Numbered from the stretch's first letter, positions 1 through 6,979 are shown. The stretch: 30,390 nucleotides of DNA from HGM04593 sp045634085 (GCA_045634085.1 JAZQZM010000005.1:1-30390), one strand, 5' to 3'. The notes: generated from the letters alone by a model not told the origin. Made by a program: numbers and translations.

Positions 1-49
1 ATACAACCCATATTTGAAGAGAGTAACCGTTCACAAAGAAATTAAGTAA
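1..49 (+). CDS. rpmG: Ribosomal protein L33, C-terminal fragment
   Basis: The window opens inside a gene in frame 2. The visible codons 2-49 read YNPYLKRVTVHKEIK followed by TAA, which is the conserved C-terminus of bacterial L33 of the large ribosomal subunit (compare the usual KYNPxLKRHxxxKEIK ending). Only the last 15 residues are in the window. The gene lies six bases upstream of the DUF4295 gene, the arrangement usual in Bacteroidetes, so the two are almost certainly co-transcribed. The family call rests on a short but very characteristic tail. Confidence 0.85.
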   Translation, partial: YNPYLKRVTVHKEIK

Positions 50-55
50 TAAGAG

Positions 56-208
56 ATGGCTAAGAAAGCAGTGGCAACCCTCCAGACTGGTGATAAGGAG
101 AAGTTCGTAAAGGTTGTTAAGTTGGTTAAATCACCTAAGACCGGTGCTTACATGTTCGCTGAGGAGATGTTGGTACAGAACAAGGCTGATGAGTCTTTGA
201 AGAAGTAA
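56..208 (+). CDS. DUF4295 family small basic protein
   Basis: A 50-residue Lys-rich protein beginning MAKKAVATLQTGDKEKFVKV and ending NKADESLKK. It matches what is known of DUF4295, a small Bacteroidetes family encoded directly after rpmB-rpmG. Its size, charge and position suggest a ribosome-associated role, but no function is established. The ATG at 56 follows the rpmG stop by six bases. A strong intrinsic terminator at 237-269 closes the operon immediately after it. In many Bacteroidetes ftsY and rimO follow this gene; they are absent here. Confidence 0.88.
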   Translation: MAKKAVATLQTGDKEKFVKVVKLVKSPKTGAYMFAEEMLVQNKADESLKK

Positions 209-236
209 TTAAAACCGCGAGGTTTCAATAATACTA

Positions 237-269
237 AAAGAGTAGTTGGAAGCAACTACTCTTTTTTTT
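237..269. terminator. Intrinsic terminator after rpmG-DUF4295, probably bidirectional
   Basis: A perfect inverted repeat: AAAGAGTAGTTG (237-248), loop GAAG, and CAACTACTCTTT, running into a T8 tract on the plus strand. An A-run on the other side (236-239) gives a U-tract for minus-strand transcripts too, so it can also end the minus-strand gene whose stop is at 315. Confidence 0.9.
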
Positions 270-314
270 GTCTCTGCCGGTGCGGCCATTGCCGGTGGCG
301 GGTTCCTCTCTTCA

Positions 315-647
315 TTATAGCAACGCAACTATCACGGCAATTGGAATGAGGCCGCTGACGGTGTACAGGATGTTGCTCCTGTAGGTGCTGTTGCCGCGGT
401 AAAGATATTTGCCGTCGAAGGTGAGCAGAATATCGCTGCTGTATGTGCTTCTTCCCTTGTAAAGGTGCTTGCCGTCGAATGTGTATAGTGCGTCGCTGCT
501 GTATGTGCTGTTGCCGCGGTAAAGATATTTGCCGTCGAAGGTGCATAGTATGTCGCTGCTGTATGTACTGCTGCCTTTGTATATTCTTGATTGCGCGACA
601 GCCAGCAGCGGCACTATAAGTAACGCGAGGATTAAAACTCTTTTCAT
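315..647 (-). CDS. Secreted 5-fold beta-flower-type repeat protein
   Basis: A 110-residue protein with an N-terminal signal peptide (residues 1-18, MKRVLILALLIVPLLAVAQ). Four copies of a 20-residue unit of the type [KR]xLY[KR]GxSTYSSDILYTFDG follow, at about residues 20-99, and it ends in a short hydrophobic stretch (LIPIAVIVALL). The unit resembles the small Bacteroidetes '5-fold beta-flower' proteins I know as repeats of 'GNSTYSSDILYTxxDG'; the last unit plus the tail may form the fifth petal. No enzymatic residues are evident and the function is unknown. At the DNA level the units fall in an exact 60-bp register (361-420, 421-480, 481-540, 541-600), and 385-420 is identical to 505-540. It lies 111 bp downstream of the sialidase gene on the same strand and may be co-transcribed with it. 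Confidence 0.72.
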   Translation of the reverse strand: MKRVLILALLIVPLLAVAQSRIYKGSSTYSSDILCTFDGKYLYRGNSTYSSDALYTFDGKHLYKGRSTYSSDILLTFDGKYLYRGNSTYRSNILYTVSGLIPIAVIVALL

Positions 648-758
648 ATTGTTATATTTAACGTGGAGCGATACAAATACGGGGCATCCTCCTGCGTGTA
701 AAAGGAGGTGGAATGTTCATTGCGGCGGTTCTGCAGCCGGGTTCCCCGGTCAGCGCAC

Positions 759-2837
759 TTATTCTACCGTTACGATTCCTTCGTATTTGCCTTCGCCACA
801 GGTGGGGCATCTGTCGACAACTTTTTCGCTGTATGTGACTGGGCCCACTGCTTTGTAGATGTCCACAGGTACATATACCATTGAATAGCCGCCGGGCTCC
901 TCCTCGTAATATATACCGATGTTGCCGTCGGGCAGGATACACATTGACGAGTAGGCTGAGCCTCTGTCCGAAACAGGAATCTTTGTCCAGCCCTTTGACA
1001 GTTCTGTAGGTGTGTATGTCGCAGGGTCATCCTCAAGCACCTTGTAGAATATTGCCACGTCACTGCGGTTGTTGCCTGTAGGTACGGACTGGAACAATAC
1101 ATTCCCGACAAGCAATGGCTCGCCGTTGGTGTCGTTGCTGCCGAATTTGAGGTCTCCTGCCTGGTCGGTCGATACTGCACCGTCCCAATAACCTTCGGCC
1201 TTCTCGAAGTTCGTGTAATGGAATACGTTGAAGTAGCGTCCGTATCCCTTGCGGCTGCTCAGGAGTACACTGCCGTCGGGCAGTTCCTCGCATTTGGGCT
1301 CGTTGCCGTGTGGTGCAGGGCTGTCGTTGAAGTCATTGCCGAGCTCGCCAAGCAAGTGCCATGTCTCTCCAAAGTCATCGGAATAGAGAGCATAGTTATG
1401 ATGGCGGTAACTGCCGGTCTCAACGGCCCACACCGCGCAGTATATACGGTAGTATTCGCCCACCTTTATCATACGGCTCTGTGCAATGCGTCCGGCACCG
1501 ATGAACATCGAACCTACATGCGCTTTGCCATCCTTATCCTTGAAGAGTGGATATATTTCATATGTAACCTCCTCTGGTTCTCCGGCTTCCCACTCTCCGG
1601 TCTCCTTGTTGAACTTTATGCGCAGGCGTGCCATGCGGTTTGGGTTTTCCGGGTTCTCGGCTGTGCCGGCTCCGTAGTTTCCGTGCCAGCATACACGGTT
1701 GCCGCATACGCTCATCACAAGAATCTCGTTGTGCTCGCGGTCGGCAACGACTGCCGGGTCGCCGAATCCTGTCAGCCATGTTTCTTTGGCCTCCTTGCCC
1801 ACGCCGTCGGCAATCTTAACGGGTTCACTCCATGAGTGACCGTCCCATTCCGCACCGCCTTTTACGCTGTGACGCATAACAAGGTCAACCTCGCCGAAAC
1901 CGATATCGTTGCCGCATGGACGATAGTCATTGATTGCAAAAACATATCCGTTGGCGGTTGTTACGATGGCCGGGATACGATAAGGGATTCCTTTCTCATC
2001 AGGAGAGTAGAACAGGTACTGGTACTTGTTCTCCTTGTCCACGGTGATGTTTACGGTAATCTCCATGCCCTTTTCTGGCAGGCTCTGCTCGGCAATTCCG
2101 CCTTTTCCGTCTATATCAATATTCCAACCGTGACAAACAAGGCCTGTAGATATGCTGAATTTGGCATCCTTGGGCAAGTAGCATGTCTGCGACCCCAAGG
2201 CGTCCTCCTTGTTGAGCATGCTGTTGCTTGTGATGCCGTTCACTGTAATTGCAAGTTCGCCAATTCTTGTGTTTGTTTCAAAACCGCCTTCCATTTGTGT
2301 ATTGTATTTTATTTTAAGCGGTTTGCTCAGGTCGATGACGTTGAAGTTCCAATGTCCACCGGTGTCATTAGATGAGTATAACTTTATGTCTCTTCCTGCG
2401 CCTCCGAACATGTTGAAACTCTGCAGTGGGTTCTCCTTAGGTGAGATTGCGTAGCTACCGTCCTGCTGCAGGGTGAGAGTCAGGAGAGTTGCGTTCTCTG
2501 CTGCAGTCATTGTGGCGGCTGCGCCACTTTCGCTATTCTCCAACTTGAGGGCAAGTTTCTTGCCGCCTTTGTGGCTGTACATTCTGAATGCTGATGCTTC
2601 GCCAACGAGATACCATACTTCGTTCTCTACGTATGCGGTGCTACCGCTTGTCACGGTAGTGCCGTCGTTACCTAGCCTGATGGCGAAACCCTTGTCGCGG
2701 TTGTTGGTTATCTGTACCGGAGTTCCTTTTGAGAACGTTTTTGAGAAAATGTCACTCTTTACAGGGATGTCTGCCATTGCTGCAGTTATGCCGGCAATGA
2801 AAGAGAGTAGCAAAAGATGGATTCTTCTTGTATTCAT
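759..2837 (-). CDS. Secreted exo-alpha-sialidase (GH33, BNR/Asp-box)
   Basis: A 692-residue protein predicted to release terminal sialic acid from host glycoconjugates. It has a signal peptide (about residues 1-22, ending ITAAMA). Residues ~30-170 form a beta-rich, lectin-like N-terminal region, followed by a linker domain (~170-270). The six-bladed GH33 propeller occupies ~272-665. Visible family marks are the YRIP motif (286-289, first Arg of the triad), a probable acid/base Asp304 in INDYRP, a canonical Asp box SDDFGETW (486-493), likely second and third Arg at 529 and 591, and AYSSMxxLPDGxIGIYYEE (628-647), which probably holds the Tyr nucleophile. Only one Asp box is canonical. After the propeller comes an unusual short tail with CPTCG (677-681). 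There is no T9SS domain and no lipobox, so it is probably periplasmic or secreted. A Bacteroidetes-type promoter lies just upstream. Confidence 0.92.
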   Translation of the reverse strand: MNTRRIHLLLLSFIAGITAAMADIPVKSDIFSKTFSKGTPVQITNNRDKGFAIRLGNDGTTVTSGSTAYVENEVWYLVGEASAFRMYSHKGGKKLALKLENSESGAAATMTAAENATLLTLTLQQDGSYAISPKENPLQSFNMFGGAGRDIKLYSSNDTGGHWNFNVIDLSKPLKIKYNTQMEGGFETNTRIGELAITVNGITSNSMLNKEDALGSQTCYLPKDAKFSISTGLVCHGWNIDIDGKGGIAEQSLPEKGMEITVNITVDKENKYQYLFYSPDEKGIPYRIPAIVTTANGYVFAINDYRPCGNDIGFGEVDLVMRHSVKGGAEWDGHSWSEPVKIADGVGKEAKETWLTGFGDPAVVADREHNEILVMSVCGNRVCWHGNYGAGTAENPENPNRMARLRIKFNKETGEWEAGEPEEVTYEIYPLFKDKDGKAHVGSMFIGAGRIAQSRMIKVGEYYRIYCAVWAVETGSYRHHNYALYSDDFGETWHLLGELGNDFNDSPAPHGNEPKCEELPDGSVLLSSRKGYGRYFNVFHYTNFEKAEGYWDGAVSTDQAGDLKFGSNDTNGEPLLVGNVLFQSVPTGNNRSDVAIFYKVLEDDPATYTPTELSKGWTKIPVSDRGSAYSSMCILPDGNIGIYYEEEPGGYSMVYVPVDIYKAVGPVTYSEKVVDRCPTCGEGKYEGIVTVE

Positions 2838-2873
2838 ATCTTATAAGTTTTTTACCAGTAATTGTCTCTTAGG

Positions 2874-2906
2874 CAAATATAGTCACAAACGAGCGAGAAA
2901 TACGAA
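2874..2906 (-). promoter_or_regulatory. Probable Bacteroidetes sigma-ABfr promoter of the sialidase gene
   Basis: Read on the minus strand, TATATTTG (complement of 2874-2881) matches the -7 consensus TAnnTTTG perfectly. A TTCG box (complement of 2903-2906), close to the -33 TTTG, sits 21 bp upstream. Transcription would start about 30 bp before the ATG at 2837. The -33 box falls inside the first copy of the hairpin repeat. Confidence 0.55.
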
Positions 2907-3020
2907 ATTTATTTCAGTATTTTTTACAGCGAGTGCAGTATATATTCGAGCTTTAGCTCAAATGCAGGTAAACGAGCGAGAAATACGAAGCTTGCTTCGG
3001 TATTTTTCAAAGCGAGTGCA
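2887..3020. repeat. Two 51-bp direct repeats, each carrying a hairpin
   Basis: Copies at 2887-2937 and 2970-3020 both start AAACGAGCGAGAAATACGAA and end AGCGAGTGCA, are the same length and differ at seven positions. Each centre can fold as AAATAC/GTATTT, a one-base bulge, then GAAAT/ATTTC (copy 1) or GAAGC/GCTTC (copy 2) around a TT turn. Four of the seven differences are paired, compensatory changes in the stem. A smaller hairpin (GAGC-TTTA-GCTC, 2948-2959) lies between them. I see no coding frame. The elements fill most of the 363-bp gap between the divergent sialidase and sigma-factor genes. Confidence 0.75.
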
Positions 3021-3089
3021 TTTTTGTGCTGCAGTCAACGCGCTTTGCTGCGTTATATTGTGCTGTCGGGGTACTTTTCTTTAAAATTA

Positions 3090-3121
3090 TTTGGATTTGA
3101 TTCAATTATTTCTTTCCTTTG
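3090..3121 (+). promoter_or_regulatory. Probable Bacteroidetes promoter of the ECF sigma-factor gene
   Basis: TTTG at 3090-3093 and TTCCTTTG at 3114-3121 are separated by 20 bp. This is close to the Bacteroidetes TTTG-N19-21-TAnnTTTG pattern, with one mismatch in the -7 box. It would give a 5' leader of about 70 nt before the ATG at 3201. Confidence 0.45.
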
Positions 3122-3200
3122 CAGAAATAATTCATTTATAAACCTGTAAACACGATTGCCTATAGAAAAATCTCTACTTCAATTTTAACAGAAGAAAATA

Positions 3201-3794
3201 ATGGAGAATTTAAAGCAGATGACCGATGATATGTTGGTCTCACTTTATCTGCAGGGCAATAATACAGCATTTGATATACTGCTGAACCGTCATCAGGACA
3301 GGTTGTTCAACTACATATATTTTATTGTACGTTCAAAGGAGGTGGCCGAGGACATCTTCCAGGAGACCTTTGTCAAGGCAATCGTAACCTTGCAGCAGGG
3401 CCGTTATACTAATGACGGCAAGTTCGCGGCATGGATTACACGCATTGCCCATAATCTTGTAATTGACCAGTTCCGTGTTGAGAGGAATGAGAATACCGTA
3501 TCCAATGATGAAGCCGAGGTTGACTTGCTCAATGATGCCAAGCTTGTCGAGGGCAATATCGAGAACCAGCTTGTGAATGACCAGGTACTCAAGGATGTGC
3601 GCATGCTCGTTGACGAACTGCCCGATTGCCAGCGCGAGGTTGTCTTCATGCGCTATTATCAGGATATGTCGTTCAAGGAGATTGCCGATGCTACCGGAGT
3701 GAGTATAAATACAGCTCTCGGACGTATGCGATATGCTGTGCTGAATATGAGACGCATTGCTGCCGAGAAGAATGTATTCTTGGTAATGGAATAG
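3201..3794 (+). CDS. ECF-type RNA polymerase sigma factor
   Basis: A 197-residue sigma-70 family protein of the extracytoplasmic-function type. Region 2 is at about residues 24-95 (FNYIYFIVRSKEVAEDIFQE, then WITRIAHNLVIDQFR). Region 4 is at 135-186 (LPDCQREVVFMRYYQDMSFK with the helix-turn-helix EIADATGVSINTALGRMRYA). An acidic linker of about 40 residues joins them. The length is normal for the class. No anti-sigma gene (FecR-like or zinc-binding) and no SusC/D pair lies beside it, so it is probably not a classical polysaccharide-utilisation regulator; control may be by expression level or an unlinked partner. A 56-residue protein gene follows 173 bp downstream. The start at 3201 (ATG) has no marked Shine-Dalgarno sequence, as is usual in this phylum. 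Confidence 0.92.
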   Translation: MENLKQMTDDMLVSLYLQGNNTAFDILLNRHQDRLFNYIYFIVRSKEVAEDIFQETFVKAIVTLQQGRYTNDGKFAAWITRIAHNLVIDQFRVERNENTVSNDEAEVDLLNDAKLVEGNIENQLVNDQVLKDVRMLVDELPDCQREVVFMRYYQDMSFKEIADATGVSINTALGRMRYAVLNMRRIAAEKNVFLVME

Positions 3795-3870
3795 TATTTA
3801 CGGGAATTAGAAGTTCTTTTTATCTCTTCCGGGAGTATTGAGGTTTCTAATAATTAAGTGATAGGGTTGG

Positions 3871-3911
3871 GGTATATGCCGCAGAAGATTTTTTTCTTTG
3901 GCGGCATATAC
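3871..3911 (+). other. Long intergenic hairpin after the sigma-factor gene
   Basis: GTATATGCCGC (3872-3882) pairs perfectly with GCGGCATATAC (3901-3911). The enclosed AGAAGA and TTCTTT can extend the stem around a T-rich loop. It lies 77 bp after the sigma-factor stop and 57 bp before the next start codon. No T-tract follows, so it looks less like a classical terminator than an attenuator or RNA-stabilising structure. It could also be a partial terminator. Confidence 0.5.
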
Positions 3912-3967
3912 TATTTCTGCCGGCAGTGCGTTATTATTATACAATGAAGAAATAAAGCATTTTGCCT

Positions 3968-4138
3968 ATGGATAAAAAATCTACCCCAATTACAGAGCCT
4001 GTTATCCGTAAAGCTCTAAAAAAGGAAAAGTTTCCCAAGCCGTCAGCGGTGACACTTGAATTCATAAGGAACTTCGCCCGTAACTTCAAGGTCGAGAAGG
4101 GTATTCAAGGTGACATAAGGGAATTCGTACTTAATTGA
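3968..4138 (+). CDS. Small conserved-looking protein downstream of the ECF sigma factor
   Basis: A 56-residue basic protein, MDKKSTPITEPVIRKALKKE...IQGDIREFVLN. It has no signal peptide or membrane segment and can be read as one or two short amphipathic helices (about residues 10-20 and 28-42). I recall similar short proteins with a PKPSAxTLxFIRxFAR core beside sigma factors in Bacteroides, but cannot name a family. An ATG start, sensible composition and a terminator placed exactly at its stop codon support a real gene. It shares a strand with the sigma factor and could be a modulator of it or simply co-transcribed; this is inference. Confidence 0.7.
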   Translation: MDKKSTPITEPVIRKALKKEKFPKPSAVTLEFIRNFARNFKVEKGIQGDIREFVLN

Positions 4139-4184
4139 AAAACGCAATAAGCTGCCCTCGGGCAGCTTATTGCGTTTTTCAATT
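4133..4184. terminator. Perfect 24-bp-stem bidirectional terminator between convergent genes
   Basis: The left arm 4133-4156 and right arm 4161-4184 are exact reverse complements around the tetraloop CTCG. The outer stem is A/T-rich (GAAAAACGC paired with GCGTTTTTC) and the inner part is CAATAAGCTGCC/GGCAGCTTATTG. The T5 run in the outer arm gives a U-tract in either direction. The stop codon of the 56-residue gene (4136-4138) lies inside the left arm and the kinase stop codon (4184-4186) touches the right end. Confidence 0.9.
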
Positions 4185-5413
4185 TATGGCTTGCATGCCG
4201 TGCGGTCACCATTATATCCTTTTATCGGCAGCCTTACGGTAAAGTGGGCACCGCTGCCGTCCTCTAAACATTCGGCACCTACCAGCCCACCGTGGTTGCT
4301 CACAATCTGGCGGCATACGGCAAGCCCTATACCCTGTCCACCGCTCTTTGTGGTGAAGAAAGGGGTGAACATGTTGTCGGCAGCCTCCTTCGGGAAACCA
4401 CCTCCGTTGTCCGTTACCGAAACTATAAGCCAGCACTCGTCATCGGATAATGCTCCTGTGACATCAATTAGCGTTGCTCCTGCTTCCACTGCATTCTTCA
4501 GCAGATTCAGGAATACCTGTTCAATCTGTGCACGGTCAACACCGATCATGGTATCCCCGCATCCTGCATTGAAACTCACCTGACATCCCTCTCTCATCTG
4601 CGGCACTACAAGTTCCTGAAGACCCATTATCAGTTCCTCTATTCTTACAGCGCTTATGACTGGCGGTGCAATGCCCGAGAGCATGCGGTAACGTTGCACA
4701 AACTCCATAAGTCCCTTTGCCCTGCGGCTTATTGCCGATAGTGCAATCTCCATCTCGCTGTCGCTGATGTCGCGTTCGCTACCCATAGCCATGTTGTCGG
4801 CCATGGTCTCCGACAGCGATACTATTGGTGTCAGCGAGTTAACAATCTCGTGTGTCAACACCCTAATCAGTCTCTGCTGTGCAAGGGACTCGCTCTGCCT
4901 GAAAACCGATGCAACATCCTGCATAGTATAAAGGCGATAGCCTATGCCGTTGACGAACATCTTTCTCATTGTGGCAGCATAGCGTCTCTCCTCACCTTGG
5001 CTGGTTGGAAAAGAGATGAGGCTCATGCTGTTCTTGCGTAGCCCTTTCAGCTGTTCGGGCAACGAGGGATGCAACGCCGACAGGTTGTCGAGTCTGTCGA
5101 ACTGGAAGCCGCACAACTGCTCTATTGCAGCTCTGTTCATCCATCTTGTCTTGCCTGTGTCATCTGTTGCAATGAGTATTGAGTCTACATTCGAGAGCAG
5201 TGCATCATAGAGATGTGTCTCTCCCTGGTGCTTGCGCTCTGTCTCGCGGAACTCATTGATGACCGCATTTATCTCCTCGGCCATACGGCGTTCCTCGCCT
5301 GTGAGTTTGTCAAGTGAGTATTGCAGGCTGAAATCGCGCATACGTACCGATTCAAGCATCAGTCTAAGACGCTTGATGCTCTTGTTGTAGAATATGTTCT
5401 GCCAGAATCCCAT
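4184..5413 (-). CDS. Soluble PAS-domain sensor histidine kinase (NtrB/NtrY-like)
   Basis: A 409-residue protein. It has an N-terminal helical segment (1-65), a PAS-like domain (about 70-165, DSILIATDDTGKTRWMN), a dimerisation/H-box with phospho-accepting His188 (VLTHEIVNSLTPIVSLSE), and a HATPase domain with N box (NLLKNAVEAG, near 304-312), G1 DNGGG (335-339), F box FTPFFTTK (349-356) and G2 GGQGIGLA (358-365). There is no membrane segment, so it senses a cytoplasmic signal or works with a partner. Its ATG overlaps the TGA of the response-regulator gene by one base (TGATG), indicating translational coupling and a cognate pair. The pair diverges from a tripartite exporter operon that carries a sigma-54-like promoter, its likely target. 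Confidence 0.93.
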   Translation of the reverse strand: MGFWQNIFYNKSIKRLRLMLESVRMRDFSLQYSLDKLTGEERRMAEEINAVINEFRETERKHQGETHLYDALLSNVDSILIATDDTGKTRWMNRAAIEQLCGFQFDRLDNLSALHPSLPEQLKGLRKNSMSLISFPTSQGEERRYAATMRKMFVNGIGYRLYTMQDVASVFRQSESLAQQRLIRVLTHEIVNSLTPIVSLSETMADNMAMGSERDISDSEMEIALSAISRRAKGLMEFVQRYRMLSGIAPPVISAVRIEELIMGLQELVVPQMREGCQVSFNAGCGDTMIGVDRAQIEQVFLNLLKNAVEAGATLIDVTGALSDDECWLIVSVTDNGGGFPKEAADNMFTPFFTTKSGGQGIGLAVCRQIVSNHGGLVGAECLEDGSGAHFTVRLPIKGYNGDRTACKP

Positions 5414-6756
5414 CAGATACCGTGTTTGTCAATTTTCCTGTAAAGCGCATAACGCGTAATTCCCAACAGCTCGGCAGCCACCGACAGGTTGCCGTTGCTC
5501 TGTTCAAGGGCCTTGCGTATTGCCGCACGCTCAAGCTCCACCAGGTTAAGTGATGTCTGTGCGGTCTCCTGCGTTCTGCCGTTACCCGTCGGGAAGGGAG
5601 AGCCGGGGTCAATCACCATCCTCTCTATGCAGTGCTGCAACTCGCGCACATTGCCCGGGAATGGGTATGCGAGCAATCGGCGCTCCTCATCGCGCGACAG
5701 CCTTTTTGCCTCCCGGTTGTATTTACGGGCATATGTCTCCATGAAATGGTTGGCCAACAGCAGTATGTCATTGCCGCGTTCGCGCAGCGGCGGCAGGTGG
5801 AACTCTATGGTGTTGATGCGGTAGAACAGGTCCTCGCGGAATCTGCCGTCGCTCACCATTGCATGCAGGTCGGCGTTAGTAGCAGCCACAATCCTGATAT
5901 CGATCTTCTGTACCTTGGTCGAGCCTATGCGTGATGTCTCGCGCTTTTCGATTACGGTAAGCAGTTTCTGTTGCATTGCAGGCGACAGGTTGCCTATCTC
6001 ATCAAGGAAGAGAGTGCCTCCGTTGGCCTCCTCAATGCGGCCGGCCTTTGATGATGTAGCTCCGGTAAATGCACCTTTCTCATGACCGAACAGCTCGCTC
6101 TCGAAGAGGGCCTCGGGTATGCAGCCAAGGTCTATTGATACAATAGGCTTTCCGCTACGTGCCGACAAACGGTGTATCTCGTGTGCAACGACATCCTTTC
6201 CCGAACCGTTCTCACCCGTGATGAGTATGTTTGCATCTGTAGGGGCTATGTGTTTTATGCGTCTTTTGAGCTCAAGAATCTGTGCCGACTCGCCTATGAA
6301 CCTTGGTCCCTGAAGAGGAGCCGCTGTCTCCTCTTGCTCATCATCATCCGTTGCCGGCATCATTCTGTTGCGTTTGAGGTCTACGGCAGAATGTATTGTC
6401 TCAATCATCTTCCTGTTCTCCCAAGGCTTGGGTACGAAGTCCACTGCACCGGCTTTTATTGCCCGCACGGTCTTCTCAGTACTCACGTATGCAGTCATGA
6501 ATATGACCACGCTGGACGGGTCATGTTCGAGGATGCGTGCGAGCCACTCATATCCCTCCTCACCGCTTATGCTGTCCCTGCTGAAATTCATGTCCAGCAG
6601 AATTACATCGGGGTGGAAACTGTCCATGAACTCTATTATACGCCCGGGGTCGGTAATGACCCTTATGGCCTCGGTCCATGGGCGTAACAGCATGTTCAGT
6701 GACAGGAGTACATCCTCGTTGTCATCGACTATCAATATCTTTCCTTTACATTTCAT
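5413..6756 (-). CDS. NtrC-family sigma-54-dependent response regulator
   Basis: A 447-residue activator read from the ATG at 6756. Its receiver domain (1-125) has acidic DDNED (11-15), phospho-acceptor Asp55 (LLDMNFS) and Lys110 (VPKPW). A central AAA+ domain (about 152-385) has Walker A GENGSGKD (181-188), the sigma-54-contacting GAFTGA loop (228-233), Walker B LFLDEIG (249-255) and the FREDLFYRIN region. A C-terminal Fis-type helix-turn-helix follows (about 407-447, NLSVAAELLGITRYALYRKI). An in-frame ATG at 6777 would add seven residues. I prefer 6756 because AGGAG lies seven bases upstream of it and the shorter form begins, as usual, just before the first receiver beta-strand. Phosphorylation by the overlapping kinase gene product should let it drive sigma-54 polymerase, probably at 6964-6979. 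Confidence 0.94.
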   Translation of the reverse strand: MKCKGKILIVDDNEDVLLSLNMLLRPWTEAIRVITDPGRIIEFMDSFHPDVILLDMNFSRDSISGEEGYEWLARILEHDPSSVVIFMTAYVSTEKTVRAIKAGAVDFVPKPWENRKMIETIHSAVDLKRNRMMPATDDDEQEETAAPLQGPRFIGESAQILELKRRIKHIAPTDANILITGENGSGKDVVAHEIHRLSARSGKPIVSIDLGCIPEALFESELFGHEKGAFTGATSSKAGRIEEANGGTLFLDEIGNLSPAMQQKLLTVIEKRETSRIGSTKVQKIDIRIVAATNADLHAMVSDGRFREDLFYRINTIEFHLPPLRERGNDILLLANHFMETYARKYNREAKRLSRDEERRLLAYPFPGNVRELQHCIERMVIDPGSPFPTGNGRTQETAQTSLNLVELERAAIRKALEQSNGNLSVAAELLGITRYALYRKIDKHGI

Positions 6757-6806
6757 TGTATGCTCCTGAGAATTCATGTGTAAAGTTATGCGAAAATAAG
6801 CAATCT

Positions 6807-6840
6807 ACAAGTGGCAAAATATCAATATTTTACCACTTGT
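6807..6840. promoter_or_regulatory. 34-bp near-perfect palindrome upstream of the response-regulator gene
   Basis: The 16-bp arms ACAAGTGGCAAAATAT (6807-6822) and ATATTTTACCACTTGT (6825-6840) match at 15 of 16 positions around CA. It begins 50 bp upstream of the preferred regulator start. No gene ends nearby, so a terminator is unlikely. A dimeric repressor or activator operator for the regulator-kinase operon is the simplest reading. Its half-site differs from the GTGCG sites at 6872-6907, so a different protein may bind it. Confidence 0.55.
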
Positions 6841-6871
6841 CTACATTTTATTTGCGCCCATTCTGTGCGGT

Positions 6872-6907
6872 TGTGCGTAATCGCACACATCATGTGCGGA
6901 ACCGCAC
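6872..6907. promoter_or_regulatory. Two GTGCG-N4-CGCAC palindromes, likely enhancer sites for the NtrC-type regulator
   Basis: Site 1, TGTGCGTAATCGCACA (6872-6887), and site 2, GTGCGGAACCGCAC (6894-6907), have centres 21 bp apart, two helical turns. A further half-site, TGTGCGG, is at 6864-6870. They lie about 60-95 bp upstream of the sigma-54-like -24 element, the usual position for upstream activating sequences of NtrC-family dimers. Assignment to the adjacent regulator is inference from spacing and context. Confidence 0.65.
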
Positions 6908-6963
6908 GGTTTTTGCTATGTACTTTATTTGATACATTGTTGATAATCAATAAAATATAAGCT

Positions 6964-6979
6964 TGGTACGCTTTTTGTA
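6964..6979 (+). promoter_or_regulatory. Sigma-54-type -24/-12 promoter of the exporter operon
   Basis: TTGGTACGCTTTTTGTA carries GG at 6965-6966 and GT at 6977-6978 with exactly 10 bp between. It matches the TGGCAC-N5-TTGCA consensus except for C to T in the -24 box and GC to GT in the -12 box. It predicts a start near 6990 and a leader of about 97 nt before the TolC-like gene. The divergent NtrC-type activator gene and paired palindromes upstream support the call. No good TAnnTTTG box with a -33 partner was seen here. Confidence 0.62.

Noticed and set aside
361..600. CRISPR-like regular 60-bp periodicity
   Set aside because: The whole unit repeats without variable spacers and is in frame with a signal-peptide protein, so it is a coding repeat.
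1218..2375. Two long plus-strand open frames (205 and 179 codons) antisense to the sialidase gene
   Set aside because: Both lie wholly within the convincing GH33 frame, have Cys/His/Val-rich composition typical of shadow frames and show no domain.
6903..6916. Second sigma-54 -12 box at TTTTTGCTATG
   Set aside because: There is no GG 12 bp upstream of the GC, so the -24 element is missing.
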